DNA of 16,899 bases from Pseudomonadales bacterium (lineage in GTDB: Bacteria; Pseudomonadota; Gammaproteobacteria; Pseudomonadales; Azotimanducaceae), in NCBI GenBank assembly GCA_022448765.1, contig JAKUTI010000029.1, positions 1-16,899 on the forward strand, written 5' to 3'. Positions 14,102 to 16,899 of this stretch are shown piece after piece. Made by a program: the position numbers and the translations under genes. Every line of letters begins with the position of its first letter. Within the stretch, counting starts at the first letter, position 1. The notes beneath the pieces are model-generated. The model searched no databases. It worked only from the letters and a program-made list of their open reading frames with translations, and was not told where the DNA came from.

Positions 14102-14746
14102 ATGAAAATGAAGTTACTTTTTCTTTTGCCTTTTCTAACGAGCTATGTGTGGGCGGACGTGCTAGAGGTGCGCTTGTATGCGCCGATACCCGGGAGCTCG
14201 GCCGAGTTGATGCAACACGCGTCGGAAGCTCGGAACATTCAAACGAAGCTTGGTGGACAGGTTGTGGTGGCAACTGACCTCCGCGGCCGTCTTCACTTTG
14301 CGAACGCGCACAAGAATTGGGTCGGGTGGGCGGCTTTCCAGGAAAAGCTTGAGGCCAGTGAAGAATGGTCGACTTTCGCTCAAAAGGTCGGTGCAGCCCC
14401 CGCCGGCACCCTAGAAGCGCACTATTTGGTAAATCAAGTGGCGCCGATGCTACCGTCGAAGGTATACCAGGTCTTCGTATGGGAAGCGTATCCGGGACGA
14501 AACGCCGAGATGGTTGCAGCTGCAAGTACGGCTCAACCGTTACATGAGAAACTCGGAGCGTCAGTGGGGATCAATACGGATCAGATGGGTCGCCTACATT
14601 ACCTGATGTCGTTTGACTCGTGGGCCGATTGGGCGCGATTCCAAGATGCTGACCCAAGCGACGAGGTGGCATCGTTTTTTGCTGAATTCTACTCGAACCC
14701 ACCAGCCAAGCTGATCGACGTGTACAGCGTTACCCGAGTCGACTAG
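14102..14746 (+). CDS. Exported protein with two tandem ferredoxin-like (NIPSNAP/ABM-type) repeats
   Basis: The 214-residue precursor has a signal peptide (MKMKLLFLLPFLTSYVWA, cleavage after about residue 18), so the mature protein should be periplasmic. The rest is an internal duplication, residues 20-110 and 121-210. The best match pairs 47-80 with 148-181: KLG, TD, GRLH, W, WA and FQ align without gaps, with 15 of 34 identical by my count. Each unit resembles a dimeric alpha/beta-barrel (NIPSNAP or ABM) domain with an opening strand (VLEVRLYAPIPG, VYQVFVWEAYPG), so the pair may form one pseudo-dimeric barrel with a ligand pocket. I do not recognise a named family. It is divergent from the enolase cluster and convergent with the M48 lipoprotein. 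The SD is weak and distant. Confidence 0.78.
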   Translation: MKMKLLFLLPFLTSYVWADVLEVRLYAPIPGSSAELMQHASEARNIQTKLGGQVVVATDLRGRLHFANAHKNWVGWAAFQEKLEASEEWSTFAQKVGAAPAGTLEAHYLVNQVAPMLPSKVYQVFVWEAYPGRNAEMVAAASTAQPLHEKLGASVGINTDQMGRLHYLMSFDSWADWARFQDADPSDEVASFFAEFYSNPPAKLIDVYSVTRVD

Positions 14747-14790
14747 GAACACGCTTTATAAGGTCGGAGAGTTCGGGCATAGGTAAAGGG

Positions 14791-15552
14791 TTATTTCGAG
14801 GTGATACTTGCAATAACCATGTCCCAATGCGCGAGTCTTTCCGGACCAACGGGGTGGGTATCGAGAAAGGTTGAACGCACTCGCTTGCGATCGCCGAGTT
14901 GGGCTAGCACGATGAATTGCGAGCGGGCCCGCGTAAGACTGTAGCCTGCATTCAATAGAAGACGGCCGGCCATGATGTCGGCCTCTTTTTCTTGGGCGCG
15001 CGAAAACGATTGGTTGGCAATCCAGCTTCCGACTTCGGCACCGGTATCTCGGTTCCCCGAAGATGCGCCACCGATCGTGGTAGCAACGGCGGCACCGATG
15101 AGGGATCCCAGAATGTTTCGAGCCGCGCTTTCACTGAGATGATTCAGCAAGTGATGACTTAGTTCGTGTGCGAGAACCAGGGCGATTTCGTCGTCGTTTC
15201 GGGCGTATTCGATGACGCCGCGGTGGACGAAGACATCGTTCGTGCCCGTCGCGTAGGCGTTTATTTCGTCCTCGTCGACAACGCTGATCTGCCACGTACG
15301 GCAATCGGTGGGAGCCCGTTCTCTTAGGTTGAGGCAGAGTTCCTGTGTCGCGGGTTGAAGCCGCCGCTCGATTGCACCAATGCGCTTCTCAGCGGAGCTC
15401 AAGGCAACGGCCACGGGTTCTCTGGCTGGCGTGGAACGAATCTCGTTCGCGGCTTCGTTGAGCGTTGAACTTGGTGGGACGGGAAGTTGATAGGTGACGC
15501 CGCACCCTTGCAACAAAATAAGGCCGACAAATAAGCGATGACTCGAAGGCAT
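14791..15552 (-). CDS. M48-family zinc metallopeptidase lipoprotein
   Basis: The 253-residue precursor begins MPSSHRLFVGLILLQGC, with a lipobox LLQGC placing the lipidated Cys at residue 17, so it should be anchored in the outer or inner membrane facing the periplasm. The protease signature HELSHH gives His129, Glu130 and His133, and the downstream EKEAD supplies Glu188 as the third zinc ligand. Between them an Ala/Gly-rich hydrophobic stretch (ILGSLIGAAVATTIGGA) is typical of M48 proteins. The nearest functional group is the BepA/LoiP type of envelope quality-control proteases, but the TPR domain of BepA is absent. The frame opens 36 codons earlier but would overlap the divergent gene; the ATG at 15552 gives a proper lipoprotein signal, so I chose it. 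Confidence 0.87.
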   Translation of the reverse strand: MPSSHRLFVGLILLQGCGVTYQLPVPPSSTLNEAANEIRSTPAREPVAVALSSAEKRIGAIERRLQPATQELCLNLRERAPTDCRTWQISVVDEDEINAYATGTNDVFVHRGVIEYARNDDEIALVLAHELSHHLLNHLSESAARNILGSLIGAAVATTIGGASSGNRDTGAEVGSWIANQSFSRAQEKEADIMAGRLLLNAGYSLTRARSQFIVLAQLGDRKRVRSTFLDTHPVGPERLAHWDMVIASITSK

Positions 15553-15652
15553 TAAACCGATTGTACCCGCAAGGGCCCGGCCCAACGAACCGTTATGGAT
15601 CGTCTTCTGATCGAGCGCTGAGCCAGATGGTTTTGTGGTAGTTTCGGTGAAC

Positions 15653-16324
15653 ATGCGCAACAGCGTAATTAAGCGACGGGTAGGGCGGATTCTTTTGGCT
15701 CTCGTTGCGATTCCCTTCCTCTTAGTTCTCGCGTTGTTTTTTTACCCTCGACCCCACGACGAAACGCCGGCGTGGGTCTTCGAAGGCGACGCCGCTTCGC
15801 TCGATTATTGTGCGCTTCCGGCATTGGACGGCTCGGGACTAACCGCTGCGGAGATTCCGCAAGGACATACACCGAACTGTGGCTATGAAAAGTTCCCGCA
15901 ACCGATCTTGCGGGGTTGTACGGAGCCCCTCATGGAGGGTGCCGATGACCTCCGCGGCCTTTGGCAACAGACGTCGGGAGGTCGCGTCGGCCACATTGAA
16001 CGAATCGAACAGTGCGGCAATCGCTTCGTGGTAACTGCCGGAGGTTTAATCCACGATATGACCGGGGACGGAAAGTTGTCGGGGTCTTCGAATGACGTGG
16101 GACGGTTCCCTCTCGGGCCATTACGGCTTTGCCTTCGAACCAGTGCTACCACCGAATGGCATGAGAAAAAGTTGCATTTCTATGCGTTCGGTGGCCCTCG
16201 CGTGGTGTCGAGGTACATGGAAGGTGATGAGCTGGTATGGATTTATCCCGGCTTTGGTGTGACGCGCATGAAACGAATTTGCAAGCTCCCAAGTAGTAGT
16301 CAATTTACCCGAGAGGGCGGCTGA
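15653..16324 (+). CDS. Membrane-anchored cysteine-rich protein of unknown function
   Basis: The 223-residue protein has a basic N-terminus (MRNSVIKRRVGR) and a single transmembrane segment at about 13-31, leaving some 190 residues in the periplasm. The soluble part has six cysteines (53, 76, 89, 121, 160, 210), suggesting up to three disulfides. Distinctive stretches are CTEPLMEGADDLRGLWQ (89-105), GHIERIEQCGNRFVVTAGG and, near the end, VTRMKRIC. The DLRGLWQ plus ERIEQCG combination resembles uncharacterised proteins I associate with marine Gammaproteobacteria, a recollection rather than a search. I chose the ATG at 15653, preceded by GGTGA; a GTG at 15635 would add six residues. It is divergent from the M48 lipoprotein and convergent with the epoxide hydrolase. 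Confidence 0.75.
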   Translation: MRNSVIKRRVGRILLALVAIPFLLVLALFFYPRPHDETPAWVFEGDAASLDYCALPALDGSGLTAAEIPQGHTPNCGYEKFPQPILRGCTEPLMEGADDLRGLWQQTSGGRVGHIERIEQCGNRFVVTAGGLIHDMTGDGKLSGSSNDVGRFPLGPLRLCLRTSATTEWHEKKLHFYAFGGPRVVSRYMEGDELVWIYPGFGVTRMKRICKLPSSSQFTREGG

Positions 16325-16339
16325 TTCGAACACCGAATC
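16323..16339. repeat. Short inverted repeat between convergent genes
   Basis: GATTCG and CGAATC (6 bp each) flank a 5-base AACAC, overlapping the stop of the preceding gene. The site is well placed to end transcription in either direction, but no T-tract follows on either strand, so a terminator is only a possibility. Confidence 0.25.
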
Positions 16340-16365
16340 GGTCGAGCGCGCCGTCCTGGCTTGCA

Positions 16366-16899
16366 TTAAAGATGGTCGAGAAAGTCGAGCAGGGCCCGGT
16401 TCGTTTCGTGGGGGGCTTCTTGTTGGACCCAATGGCCAATCCCGGGAATGAGCACGATGTCGCGTAGGTCGGTGACGACCTGGCCGATACGGCTTCGAAG
16501 GTTGGCGGCACTAGCTCCGGCTATCACCATATCCCTTTCGCCGGCGAGAAATAGTGTGGGTACGTCAATGACAGCGTCGGCGAGGTGCGCGGTAACTTCC
16601 CAATTTCTTTCGATGTTGCGGTAGTAATTGACGCCACCGCGAAAGCCGGAATGTTCGAATTGCTTCACGTAGTAATCGAGATCTTCCTGTGAAAGCCATT
16701 CGGGCAGACCCTTGGGTGCGCCGAGTCGCGGTATCCAGCCGCCCGCAGCTCGTTTAGGGTCATGAATCGTGGGATCTTCTCTCGGTGAATCGGGTGATAA
16801 GTACAAACGACTGAGAAGGCCGCGAGGATCGCCGTCGTATTCGGACTCCGCCACGCCCCCCGGTTCGTTGTGGTAGAGGATGTAGAAAAAATTGTCGCC
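16366..16899 (-). CDS. Epoxide hydrolase (alpha/beta-hydrolase fold), C-terminal part, runs off the right edge
   Basis: The visible 177 residues are the C-terminal portion; the frame is open to the window edge, where it reads GDNFFYILYHNEPG. It matches the cap and catalytic core of soluble-type epoxide hydrolases, which open epoxides to diols through an Asp nucleophile. Seen here are the cap segment LPEWLSQEDLDYYVKQF, the GFRGGVNYYRNIERNW stretch carrying the Tyr that protonates the epoxide oxygen, the acid in FLAGERDMV, and the catalytic His in GIGHWVQQEAP. The nucleophile Asp (HGWPD-type motif) and the oxyanion region lie beyond the window. A GTG at 16854 is an internal codon, not the start. 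The gene is convergent with the membrane-anchored protein. Confidence 0.87.
   Translation of the reverse strand, partial: GDNFFYILYHNEPGGVAESEYDGDPRGLLSRLYLSPDSPREDPTIHDPKRAAGGWIPRLGAPKGLPEWLSQEDLDYYVKQFEHSGFRGGVNYYRNIERNWEVTAHLADAVIDVPTLFLAGERDMVIAGASAANLRSRIGQVVTDLRDIVLIPGIGHWVQQEAPHETNRALLDFLDHL

Overview
The window is about 16.9 kb of dense bacterial DNA with moderate GC by eye. It has short intergenic gaps and no recognisable rRNA, tRNA, phage, IS element or CRISPR array. The best taxonomic hint is HspQ (6063-6371), a mainly proteobacterial heat-shock protein. An M48 lipoprotein and two small envelope proteins of a style common in environmental Gammaproteobacteria agree with it. Against this, dihydroorotate dehydrogenase is the two-subunit class 1B form (PyrD plus the Fe-S subunit PyrK), whereas most Gammaproteobacteria use the membrane class 2 enzyme. 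Many sulfatase, enolase-superfamily and Fe(II)/2-oxoglutarate dioxygenase genes suggest a heterotroph of marine or sponge-associated type. I infer an uncultured, probably proteobacterial lineage; the lineage is not proven.

Left region (1-5910). A zinc-type MDR dehydrogenase (+) converges on a long minus-strand run. In transcription order the run is a tandem EthD-domain protein, a truncated PqaA-like remnant, a TauD/TfdA dioxygenase, a PhyH-type dioxygenase, PyrK and PyrD. PyrK and PyrD are translationally coupled (TAATG). The dioxygenases and EthD protein look like oxidative catabolism of small organic acids or lipids, but substrates cannot be read from the sequence.

Middle (6063-7275). hspQ, a methylmalonyl-CoA-epimerase-like VOC protein and a small exported basic protein lie here as separate units.

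Sulfatase and sugar-acid region (7563-13904). A canonical formylglycine-type sulfatase (+) ends 10 bp from the end of a five-gene minus-strand cluster. The cluster runs enolase-superfamily dehydratase (canonical residues), enolase-superfamily protein (key acidic residues replaced), SurE phosphatase, Glyoxalase_7-like VOC protein, and a sulfatase-fold hydrolase with Thr where formylglycine would form. A perfect TATAAT lies upstream of the first gene. The gene content suggests cytoplasmic removal of a sulfate or phosphate ester followed by dehydration of a sugar acid. This cluster is the strongest candidate for an undescribed pathway.

Right region (14102-16899). It holds an exported protein made of two tandem ferredoxin-like (NIPSNAP/ABM-type) repeats, an M48 metallopeptidase lipoprotein, a membrane-anchored cysteine-rich protein of unknown function, and the C-terminal part of an epoxide hydrolase that runs off the right edge.
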